Both the position numbers and the translations under genes were made by a program. 5,532 nucleotides of DNA from CAYSPS01 sp964432975 (lineage in GTDB: Bacteria > Babelota > Babeliae > Babelales > UBA12409). Below the pieces are notes generated by a model. That model searched no databases and had not been told where the DNA came from. It was given only the letters and a program-made list of their open reading frames with translations. Of the stretch, positions 1-5,435 are shown piece by piece (positions within the stretch are counted from its first letter, which is position 1; every line of letters starts with the position of its first letter). The stretch is taken from positions 1 through 5,532 of the forward strand of contig CAYSPS010000038.1 in assembly GCA_964432975.1 (NCBI GenBank), given 5' to 3'.

Positions 1-857
1 AAGATAGTTCGTTTGATTTTATTTGTTTAATTGAAGTGACGGGTGTATCGAGGGATCGAGACAGCCTGAACATTATGTGGCCACATTCACATGCATTGTA
101 TCAGAACAAAAGTGCCATTTCTGATAAACTAAAAAGCACTATGATAGCGGGGTTGCTGATACGCGTTGGTCATTGGTTGGCGCGTGCATTTTTTGTACAA
201 ATTGCATTGTTATATGTATATGTGCCAATTTTGATCGCATGGGGTATTCCTCTTTCGGTGTTGGGAATTTTTGGCGCCGTATTTTTTGTACCATTTTTAA
301 CCACGTATCTTGTAGTGTCGAGTCTTTTGTTTATTACGCACATATGTTGTATACCCAATAACTGGTGCGCAGCGTTATTAGATTTTCTTGCACGTATTTG
401 GTGCTGGATGTTGCAATTTGGACAGCATGTGCCATGTATTGGTTTTGTGCATCCAGGATTTTTTGTATTGATACTTCTTCCCATCATCGGTGCCGGTATC
501 GTACGTATGACAAGAAAATACGCATACTTTTGGCGCTTGTGCGTGCTGAGCGTGGGAATTACTGCGGTGTTGGGATTGCTTAAAATTTTTACACCACGTG
601 CGCAGCAGACACATATTTTTTATCGCACGTCTTACGTAAATATTGTGCGTGATAACGAACATGTGACGGTACATTTACCGCGTATCAAAGCGCGTTTAAA
701 CAGTTTTGCACGCTGGTGGACATGTGAACTTACCTCGTGTTTGTATAAAAATTTTGGGAGTTGCCAAATCGATGAGATTGTTTTAGAAAAACCAACCAAA
801 AAATTTACACAGATGGTGCGCACATGTGCTGCTCATGTACATGTGCGTGTGATGTGA
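1..857 (+). CDS. ComEC/Rec2-like membrane protein, C-terminal part (5' end outside window)
   Basis: The frame ending at the TGA 855-857 is open all the way to the left edge (codons from base 3), so this is the end of a longer gene. The GTG at 36 has no ribosome site and is not a convincing start. The 284 visible residues hold about four or five hydrophobic segments (near 61-82, 83-112, 122-140, 151-168, 178-196), then a soluble tail of about 88 residues. A helix with VQIALLY, a Pro-Ile pair, then a long hydrophobic stretch ending VPF resembles the Qi..lP...fg...n...P pattern of the ComEC competence domain, the channel that passes transforming DNA across the inner membrane. The tail keeps a strand like ComEC's 'id.vvlSH' (SCQIDEIVLEKPT) but lacks HxHxDH, so the metallo-beta-lactamase part looks reduced or lost. 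The family call is by pattern only; another polytopic membrane protein is possible. Confidence 0.45.
   Translation, partial: DSSFDFICLIEVTGVSRDRDSLNIMWPHSHALYQNKSAISDKLKSTMIAGLLIRVGHWLARAFFVQIALLYVYVPILIAWGIPLSVLGIFGAVFFVPFLTTYLVVSSLLFITHICCIPNNWCAALLDFLARIWCWMLQFGQHVPCIGFVHPGFFVLILLPIIGAGIVRMTRKYAYFWRLCVLSVGITAVLGLLKIFTPRAQQTHIFYRTSYVNIVRDNEHVTVHLPRIKARLNSFARWWTCELTSCLYKNFGSCQIDEIVLEKPTKKFTQMVRTCAAHVHVRVM
819..847 (+). repeat. inverted repeat with 9-bp perfect arms at the end of the ComEC-like gene
   Basis: Arm CGCACATGT (819-827) is the exact reverse complement of ACATGTGCG (839-847), with an 11-base loop. It lies inside the last codons of the ComEC-like gene, just before the stop. No T-run follows, so it is not a canonical terminator, but an RNA hairpin here could protect the 3' end or slow the polymerase. 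The surrounding 816-851 is almost entirely alternating purine-pyrimidine. Confidence 0.5.
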
Positions 858-872
858 TTTGCAGTGCAGCTC

Positions 873-900
873 TTGTTTTGTACACGCATTTTTTTATAAA
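873..900 (+). promoter_or_regulatory. possible promoter for the pentapeptide-repeat gene
   Basis: The -10 candidate TATAAA (895-900) matches TATAAT at five of six bases. TTGTTT (873-878) is a weak -35 (three of six matches) with a 16-base spacer. It lies in the only gap between the ComEC-like gene and the pentapeptide gene and leaves a short leader of roughly 15 bases. Runs of T in this AT-rich gap make chance matches easy. Confidence 0.35.
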
Positions 901-909
901 CTTATAGGT

Positions 910-915
910 AGGGGA
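910..915 (+). promoter_or_regulatory. ribosome binding site of the pentapeptide-repeat gene
   Basis: AGGGGA lies five bases before the ATG at 921. It supports that start over the out-of-frame ATG at 916. Confidence 0.7.
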
Positions 916-920
916 ATGTT

Positions 921-1634
921 ATGAAGTTTGTTACACATTTATTTGTGATCTTGTTTTGTATGTGCCGTGCACAAGTGCCAGAGCGATTGAGTACGACAAT
1001 TGATGAAAATATTACGCGAGCAAATGTTGCAAGATTATTAGCGACCAAAGAATGTCAAAAATGTGATTTGCGGAGTGTAACCCTTAATGATGCGCAGTTG
1101 GATGGTGCAAAACTTGCTGGAGCGTATTTGGATAATGCGTTGTTGTACAATGCCAAACTTGCCGATGCTGATTTGAGTGAGGCATGCTTAAATTGGGTTA
1201 AACTTAATGGCGCCGATTTGCGTGGCGCGCACATGCGCAATGTGGATGCAAGTTATGCACAATTTAGTGATGCTAATATGTCTGGAGTTGATGCACCGAA
1301 TGCACAATTTCAAAATACACAATTGATTGGCGCTAATGCACGAGATGCAAATTTTTCTGGTTCAACTTTAAGTTTAGCCATCTTGACTAATTGCGATTTA
1401 ACCAATGCAAATTTAAATAATGTGATTTTTGCAAATGCCAATTTAGATAAAACGATCTTAACGGGCGCTTCAGTTGATGGCGCAAATTTCACCGACGCGC
1501 AGCTTAATGACCCGCGGCTACAAGATGCGCAGGAAGTTGCGCGTGCACTTTGCAGAGGTGGCGCCACTGTGCATAATGCGATCATTAACAATGAACGCAT
1601 TTATCCACGCACCACACAAAATGAGCGATGCTAG
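921..1634 (+). CDS. exported pentapeptide-repeat protein
   Basis: This 237-residue protein starts with a short Sec-type signal peptide (Lys2, hydrophobic core to about residue 15, likely cut after Cys-Arg-Ala at 18). A linker ends in TKECQKCDL, a CxxC-containing lead-in often seen before pentapeptide arrays. From about residue 48 to 202 there are some 31 consecutive pentapeptides of the A(D/N)LXX type without a break; the central residue at 50, 55, 60 and so on is mostly Leu, Phe or Met, with a few Ala or Val. In known structures such arrays fold into a right-handed quadrilateral beta-helix, here about eight coils. A 35-residue tail with two Cys (211, 237) closes it. The family has no common enzymatic role, so function is unknown; it is probably a periplasmic or surface binding scaffold. 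It precedes two exported thioredoxins but has its own upstream gap, and a separate promoter follows it. Confidence 0.9.
   Translation: MKFVTHLFVILFCMCRAQVPERLSTTIDENITRANVARLLATKECQKCDLRSVTLNDAQLDGAKLAGAYLDNALLYNAKLADADLSEACLNWVKLNGADLRGAHMRNVDASYAQFSDANMSGVDAPNAQFQNTQLIGANARDANFSGSTLSLAILTNCDLTNANLNNVIFANANLDKTILTGASVDGANFTDAQLNDPRLQDAQEVARALCRGGATVHNAIINNERIYPRTTQNERC
1062..1526 (+). repeat. pentapeptide-repeat array (15-bp coding period)
   Basis: About 31 tandem degenerate 15-bp units encode the A(D/N)LXX pentapeptides. The recurrent coding elements are GATGC or AATGC for Asp/Asn-Ala followed by a Leu or Phe codon. Units differ at the DNA level, so the array is old or selected for protein shape rather than a recent tandem duplication. 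Confidence 0.85.
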
Positions 1635-1650
1635 CTTTTTTGGGCCCTTT

Positions 1651-1659
1651 TGCTATACT
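1651..1659 (+). promoter_or_regulatory. extended -10 promoter of the thioredoxin operon
   Basis: TGCTATACT is an extended -10 element: TG, one base, then TATACT, five of six matches to TATAAT. No good -35 is visible at the expected distance, which is usual for extended -10 promoters. Transcription would start near 1665-1667, about 27 bases before the ATG at 1693. It lies only 16 bases after the stop of the pentapeptide gene. Confidence 0.55.
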
Positions 1660-1663
1660 TAAT

Positions 1664-1678
1664 ACCACTTTAAGTGGT
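1664..1678. promoter_or_regulatory. 15-bp perfect palindrome at the predicted transcription start (possible operator)
   Basis: ACCACTT, a central T, then AAGTGGT form a perfect inverted repeat with 7-bp arms. It begins five bases after the -10 element and so covers the predicted start point, where a dimeric repressor would block initiation. A one-base loop makes it a poor RNA hairpin, which favours a protein-binding site in DNA. The regulator is not visible in this window. Confidence 0.45.
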
Positions 1679-1680
1679 TG

Positions 1681-1686
1681 AAAGGG
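1681..1686 (+). promoter_or_regulatory. ribosome binding site fixing the thioredoxin start at 1693
   Basis: AAAGGG lies six bases before the ATG at 1693. It rules out the upstream in-frame TTG at 1678, which has no such site and would add five residues before the signal peptide. Confidence 0.65.
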
Positions 1687-1692
1687 TTATCT

Positions 1693-2073
1693 ATGGTTAG
1701 TATAAAAAATATTCTATTTGTGGCTTTTTGTTGTATCAGCTCACTTGCTGCACAAGTGACTGATATCAGCGATCAAAATCAATATAACCAAGCAATTAAA
1801 AGCGGGTTGGTTGTGGTAAAATTTTCTGCCCACTGGTGTCCACCGTGTCAGAAAATTAAGCCATATTTTGTACAGCTTTCAAACGATGCATACAAAAATG
1901 TAAAGTTTTATGCTGCCGATATTGATCATGTGCGATCACTTGCGGATTCATTGGGTATCCAATCAATTCCAACATTTGTTTTCTTTGTAAATGGTCAAAG
2001 AACAAAAACATTTACGGGATCAAATCGTGCTGCGCTCAAAAAAGCGCTTGATGATTTTGCAAGTAAAAAATAA
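1693..2073 (+). CDS. secreted single-domain thioredoxin
   Basis: This 126-residue thiol-disulfide oxidoreductase starts with a Sec signal peptide (Lys5, hydrophobic residues 7-18, cleavage after Ala-Ala at 20). The mature part, about 106 residues, is one complete thioredoxin fold. The redox motif is WCPPC with Cys49 and Cys52; the usual thioredoxin motif is WCGPC. The cis-proline loop is SIPT with Pro93. The strand before the active site reads VVVKF, so the position of the buried Asp26 of E. coli thioredoxin is Lys. The protein should act outside the cytoplasm, reducing or exchanging disulfides. It is the first gene of a likely two-gene operon with a double-thioredoxin lipoprotein 37 bp downstream. 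The export signal separates it from cytoplasmic TrxA, so I give no symbol. A partner that supplies electrons (DsbD/CcdA type) is not in the window. Confidence 0.9.
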   Translation: MVSIKNILFVAFCCISSLAAQVTDISDQNQYNQAIKSGLVVVKFSAHWCPPCQKIKPYFVQLSNDAYKNVKFYAADIDHVRSLADSLGIQSIPTFVFFVNGQRTKTFTGSNRAALKKALDDFASKK

Positions 2074-2101
2074 GTAATTGAAGAGATTTGTTTTTAACAA
2101 A

Positions 2102-2106
2102 GGGAG
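2102..2106 (+). promoter_or_regulatory. ribosome binding site fixing the double-thioredoxin start at 2111
   Basis: GGGAG, inside AAAGGGAG, lies four bases before the ATG at 2111. The in-frame TTG at 2078 lacks a site and would place 11 extra residues ahead of a proper lipoprotein signal. Confidence 0.7.
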
Positions 2107-2110
2107 TACA

Positions 2111-2902
2111 ATGAATCATTACAGGAGTTGGGTAGTAATGTTGCTACCGGTGGTGCTTGCTTCATGTTCATGTTCTCGGGAACAAGCTGCACCAAGCGCC
2201 AATATGGCGCAAGCCGTTCACGGTCTTGTTACTGAAATTGTCAGTTTTGACGACATTCGTCCACATGAAAAAGCCGTTGTTAAATTTTATGCCACCTGGT
2301 GCGGTGCATGCAAAGCATCAAAAATACCATTTGAAGAATTAGCTGCTGTTTACAGCAATGTTCCATTTTTTGCCGTTGATGTTGATAAAGCGAGTGCACT
2401 TGCGCAGCAATTTAATGTCAGCAGCATTCCAACCATTATTGTGTTTGAAAAAGGTATTGCGCGTGAGCCGATGATTGGTTTTGATAGCGCAAAGCTCAAA
2501 CAACAGCTTGGCGAACCACAGGCTCGTGTTGCTGAATCTACGGCTTCTGCTTCAGACCTTACTCGTGCCCCTGGGGCCATTTTAGCTATCACCAACGTTG
2601 ATCAGTTCCAACCAGAAGTGCTTGAAATTAAGGGTATGCCAGTTATTGTTAAGTTTTATGCATCTTGGTGTGGTTTTTGCAAAATGATTGCGCCAGCGTA
2701 TAAAGAAATGGCACAAAAGTATGGTGACAAAGTAAAATTTGTCGAGGTGGAAGCATCTAATCAAAAAGATTTGGCGCATAAATTTGAGATTCAAGGCTTT
2801 CCAACGTTTATTATTTTTATTGATGGCAAGCAACATGCTAAGTTTAGCGGTGCCAATAAACAGAAATTAGAAAGTGCCGTGAAAGCGATATATGGTTCCT
2901 GA
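2111..2902 (+). CDS. lipoprotein with two thioredoxin domains
   Basis: This protein has 263 residues. The signal peptide (Arg5, hydrophobic 8-16) ends in the lipobox Leu-Ala-Ser-Cys, so Cys19 should be lipidated and the protein membrane-anchored, facing the periplasm or exterior. Domain 1 (about 38-133) has WCGAC with Cys64 and Cys67 and cis-Pro107. A Ser/Ala-rich linker follows (about 134-157). Domain 2 (about 158-263) has WCGFC with Cys187 and Cys190 and cis-Pro231. Both domains are complete, so both could be redox-active. Both read VKFYA before the motif, with Lys at the classical Asp26 position. The layout recalls eukaryotic PDI, with two active thioredoxin folds, but lacks PDI's CGHC motif. 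The likely role is disulfide reduction or isomerisation in the envelope together with the secreted thioredoxin upstream. A terminator directly follows the gene. Confidence 0.9.
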   Translation: MNHYRSWVVMLLPVVLASCSCSREQAAPSANMAQAVHGLVTEIVSFDDIRPHEKAVVKFYATWCGACKASKIPFEELAAVYSNVPFFAVDVDKASALAQQFNVSSIPTIIVFEKGIAREPMIGFDSAKLKQQLGEPQARVAESTASASDLTRAPGAILAITNVDQFQPEVLEIKGMPVIVKFYASWCGFCKMIAPAYKEMAQKYGDKVKFVEVEASNQKDLAHKFEIQGFPTFIIFIDGKQHAKFSGANKQKLESAVKAIYGS

Positions 2903-2922
2903 TTTTTTATCATAAATAACGT

Positions 2923-2958
2923 AAAGAGAGCGTGTAAAATTGCACGCTCTCTTTTTTT
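2923..2958 (+). terminator. intrinsic terminator after the thioredoxin operon
   Basis: AAAGAGAGCGTG (2923-2934) pairs perfectly over 12 bp with CACGCTCTCTTT (2943-2954) around an 8-base loop, and a run of seven T (2952-2958) closes the second arm. It starts 20 bases after the stop of the lipoprotein gene. It ends only 12 bases before the nagZ start codon, so it may also limit or regulate read-through into nagZ. Confidence 0.9.
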
Positions 2959-2970
2959 GAAAGAAAAAAT

Positions 2971-4623
2971 ATGTTCCTATTCTTACAAAAAATTTTTTGT
3001 ATATATACGTTGTTATTACTGCCGTTGTTTGGTATATGGTGTCCGATTCATGGTATGGTACAAAAATTGTGCGGACAATTATTTGGTATAGCAATTGATG
3101 TGCATGCACCTGATCAAGAGCTTGCAGGAGTTTGTGAACAAATCAATAAAAACTCGATTGGCAGTGTGCTTATTGTTGGCGATATTCGCGAAGTACGTCC
3201 CCCTGGTGTTGATCCACGTGGTACGCTTGCACAATGGGTCCATGTCGTGAACACGATTTTGTGCACATGCCATCCACGTCCATTAATTTTGGCAGATTTT
3301 GAAAATGGTGCCTGTATGCGATTGAGCGATGCGCCGTTTTTGCCGCGCGCACTTACCTGTGGTGCAATTGCTGATGAACAGTTGATTTTTGCCTATGGAC
3401 GTGAGATTGGACGTCAATGCCAGCTTTTGGGTGTCGACATTAATCTTGCACCAGATCTTGATGCTAATACCAACCGATTAAATCCCATTATTCATGAACG
3501 CTCTTTTGGTTCAAATCCAGAACGCGTTGCACGCGATGGTTGTGCGTATATACGTGGGCTTTCTTGCTATAACGTACTTGCATGTGGCAAACATTTTCCT
3601 GGTCACGGTGATACAAAAATTGATACGCATTTTGGTTTGCCTGTGGTTAATCATGAATTAAAGAGACTTCATAATGTCGAACTGTACCCGTTCGTGTGCG
3701 CAATCAAAGCTCATGTGCCATGTATTATGAGCGTGCATATTCGTGTGCCAGCGTTAGACCCTGATGGTTATTGTGCCACCGTTTCGCACAAGATTTTAAC
3801 TGATATTTTACGCGAACAAGTCGGTTTTCAGGGTCTGGTAATTTCTGATGCACTGCGCATGCGTGCACTAACGAATAAATTTGATGCTGACGAGATTATC
3901 GTGCGCGCATTTCAAGCAGGTAATGATCTATTACTTTTTCCTGCAGATATTGATCGTGCCGTTCGTGCGCTTATGCATGCATGTGAAACTGGCGTTATTG
4001 CACCAGCAGACGTGCACGCGCGCGCTGAAAAAATAAAAGATCTTAAGCAAAAATTAGAAATCGAGAAAAAAGCGGTACTTGCAGATGCTTATGATATCAA
4101 ACAAAAATTAGAAACGCTTGATTTTGGTGTGTTAAGAAAAAATCTTTATCGTGCGGCCATTACGTGCGTGCGTGATGAGGCGGCGCTTTTGCGGTCTTTA
4201 TCTACAAAAAAAATGGCCTGTGTAACGGTGGGAGCATCAGTGCATAATGTTGTTGCTGTACGTATGCGTGAACTGGGTGTAGAACTCGAAACTTTTGATT
4301 TTGCGCAAATGGATCCCACAAAATTATTGTTATCATTGGCAGATTATGAGGCTGTTTGGGTGTTTGTGTATGATATTGTAAAATTCGATTTTAGAACGTA
4401 TGGCATTGCACCAACCGTTCACACCTTTTTATCAGCGCTTGCAGAGCGCAATAAGCGATACGGCGTCGTGCTTTTTGGTACGCCATACACGGCTTATGTG
4501 TTTAAATATGCGCCGACTGTGCTGATTGCCTATGATGAAACACCGGCGGCACAATCTGCAGTTGCAGAAATTTTAGCCGGGCAACAAAAACCGATTGGGT
4601 GCATGCCCGTAAATCTTGATTAA
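2971..4623 (+). CDS. nagZ: exported glycoside hydrolase family 3 beta-N-acetylhexosaminidase (NagZ type)
   Basis: NagZ removes N-acetylglucosamine from muropeptides during peptidoglycan recycling. This protein has 550 residues. The first 28 look like a Sec signal (Lys7, hydrophobic 9-24). The GH3 barrel (about 36-350) carries the hallmark KHFPGHGDT (207-215), followed by Asp218-Thr-His220, the Asp-His acid/base dyad of NagZ enzymes. The expected nucleophile is Asp293 in ISDALRM. Supporting motifs are RSFG (177-180) and INLAPDLD (157-164). A charged helix (350-385) leads to an alpha/beta C-terminal domain (about 386-550), so the layout matches the larger two-domain exported NagZ of Bacillus type, not the 340-residue cytoplasmic enzyme of E. 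coli. The usual DQEGG near residue 110 reads DFENG. The start at 2971 is preceded by a weak GAAAG site; starting at Met29 would lose the signal. No clear promoter is visible. It converges on the hydrolase gene. Confidence 0.88.
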   Translation: MFLFLQKIFCIYTLLLLPLFGIWCPIHGMVQKLCGQLFGIAIDVHAPDQELAGVCEQINKNSIGSVLIVGDIREVRPPGVDPRGTLAQWVHVVNTILCTCHPRPLILADFENGACMRLSDAPFLPRALTCGAIADEQLIFAYGREIGRQCQLLGVDINLAPDLDANTNRLNPIIHERSFGSNPERVARDGCAYIRGLSCYNVLACGKHFPGHGDTKIDTHFGLPVVNHELKRLHNVELYPFVCAIKAHVPCIMSVHIRVPALDPDGYCATVSHKILTDILREQVGFQGLVISDALRMRALTNKFDADEIIVRAFQAGNDLLLFPADIDRAVRALMHACETGVIAPADVHARAEKIKDLKQKLEIEKKAVLADAYDIKQKLETLDFGVLRKNLYRAAITCVRDEAALLRSLSTKKMACVTVGASVHNVVAVRMRELGVELETFDFAQMDPTKLLLSLADYEAVWVFVYDIVKFDFRTYGIAPTVHTFLSALAERNKRYGVVLFGTPYTAYVFKYAPTVLIAYDETPAAQSAVAEILAGQQKPIGCMPVNLD

Positions 4624-5348
4624 ATCTCAATCGTTTGTCCATCGTGCGCGATGCGCGCAACAACAGCGCGTTCACGACCAAGTTTTTTGATATATGCTGT
4701 TGCAGCTTGATGATTGCGAACAATCTCGCTGCCGCAATGTGTAAAAATTGCATGTGCAACATTGGCCTTTTTGCACCACGTGAGTTGCGTGCTGACTGCC
4801 GCATGTCCATAAATATCTCCGGTCGGTGTGCGGCGCACGAGTGATGTCGTGATGGTTGATCCATCGCCAATATATAATAAAATGCCTTTCAGAGCGCGTT
4901 TGATATTTTTGAGGTACACGATATCGCCGGTATAAAAAATTGTTGTTGTTCCAACACTGATACGATAACTTACCGCTGGGGCAAGCAACGAGTGTTTGTT
5001 GGCGAGTGCAACAAATGTGATGCCGTACACCGTAAATTTTTTGTTGAGTCGTATAACGTGGCGCATATCATCAGCGATGAGATAGTTTTTCATGCGGTGC
5101 CAACACCTGCGCGGGGCATAAACAGGGCATCGTGATCCATGCATGAGCCCATATGCATGGTCTGGATGGGCATGAGTGAGCACGATGGCATCTGGCTTGA
5201 TGCGCCAAACTTTGGTCAGCCAATCAACACCACAATCAATCATAATTTTTTTACCGGCAGCTGTAGTGATCAGTGTTGCGGTGTGCCGTGCATGCATGCG
5301 CGTTTTGAGATCGATGTAACCACGTGTGCCTAAAAACGTAATGCGCAT
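4620..5348 (-). CDS. metallo-beta-lactamase-fold hydrolase
   Basis: This 242-residue protein has no signal peptide, so it is probably cytoplasmic. It opens with the typical first strand MRITFLGTRG and VMID-like strand 35-38. The metal motif is H59-A-H61-P-D63-H64, and the other expected ligands are His119 (NKHS), Asp142 (YTGDI) and His204 (FTHCGSE). That set binds two metal ions, usually zinc, in active members. Additional conserved-looking blocks are GDGS (161-164), GHAAV (181-185) and a C-terminal AHDGQTIEI. The size and the FLGTRG opening are closest to the small RNase Z / PhnP-like / phosphodiesterase branch, but it lacks clear tRNase Z features, so the substrate is unknown. The start at 5348 was chosen over the upstream ATG at 5414 because of a GGGAG site six bases before it and because the protein fold begins there. 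Its stop codon overlaps that of nagZ. Confidence 0.85.
   Translation of the reverse strand: MRITFLGTRGYIDLKTRMHARHTATLITTAAGKKIMIDCGVDWLTKVWRIKPDAIVLTHAHPDHAYGLMHGSRCPVYAPRRCWHRMKNYLIADDMRHVIRLNKKFTVYGITFVALANKHSLLAPAVSYRISVGTTTIFYTGDIVYLKNIKRALKGILLYIGDGSTITTSLVRRTPTGDIYGHAAVSTQLTWCKKANVAHAIFTHCGSEIVRNHQAATAYIKKLGRERAVVARIAHDGQTIEI
5137..5160. repeat. inverted repeat, 8-bp arms, inside the hydrolase gene
   Basis: CCATGCAT (5137-5144) and ATGCATGG (5153-5160) are exact reverse complements around an 8-base spacer. It codes for the residues DHAYGLMHG next to the metal-binding motif. Two nearby His codons preceded by Met or Ala codons produce most of it, so it may be a coding coincidence. Confidence 0.5.
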
Positions 5349-5354
5349 AAGAGA

Positions 5355-5359
5355 CTCCC
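5355..5359 (-). promoter_or_regulatory. ribosome binding site fixing the hydrolase start at 5348
   Basis: Read on the minus strand, GGGAG lies six bases before the ATG at 5348. The longer reading from 5414 has no such site and would add 22 residues unlike any MBL-fold N-terminus. Confidence 0.75.
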
Positions 5360-5402
5360 GTATTATTTTTTGATCTAAAAATTCAATACAAAAGCATTTA
5401 AG

Positions 5403-5408
5403 TTTATA
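5403..5408 (-). promoter_or_regulatory. possible -10 element for the hydrolase gene
   Basis: TATAAA on the minus strand (five of six matches to TATAAT) lies about 55 bases before the start codon. No good -35 is seen: the expected site falls in the pyrimidine-rich tract TTTCTTTCTTT. The same ten bases TATAAACTTA occur at the candidate promoter near 895. This is weak support in AT-rich DNA. Confidence 0.28.
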
Positions 5409-5423
5409 GTGCATACAAGAAGC

Positions 5424-5435
5424 AAAGAAAGAAAG
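5424..5435. repeat. short tetranucleotide repeat (AAAG)x3
   Basis: Three perfect AAAG units lie upstream of the hydrolase gene, where the -35 of the candidate promoter at 5403-5408 would be. Three copies is short for a hypermutable tract, so this is only a note of the sequence. Confidence 0.5.

Noticed and set aside
36..857. Treating the GTG at 36 as the true start of the first gene.
   Set aside because: The frame remains open to base 3 and there is no ribosome site before the GTG, so the gene continues beyond the left edge.
921..980. Lipoprotein signal in the pentapeptide protein (Cys13 or Cys15).
   Set aside because: Phe or Met precedes these cysteines instead of the Gly/Ala/Ser a lipobox needs; ordinary signal-peptidase cleavage after residue 18 fits better.
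1055..1600. Two antisense open frames opposite the pentapeptide gene (1055-1240 and 1310-1600, minus strand).
   Set aside because: They are periodic mirror images of the 15-bp repeats, with no ribosome site and no family resemblance.
4502..4870. A 122-codon minus-strand open frame across the nagZ/hydrolase junction.
   Set aside because: It overlaps two well-supported genes, has no recognisable motif, and is a shadow frame of the hydrolase coding sequence.
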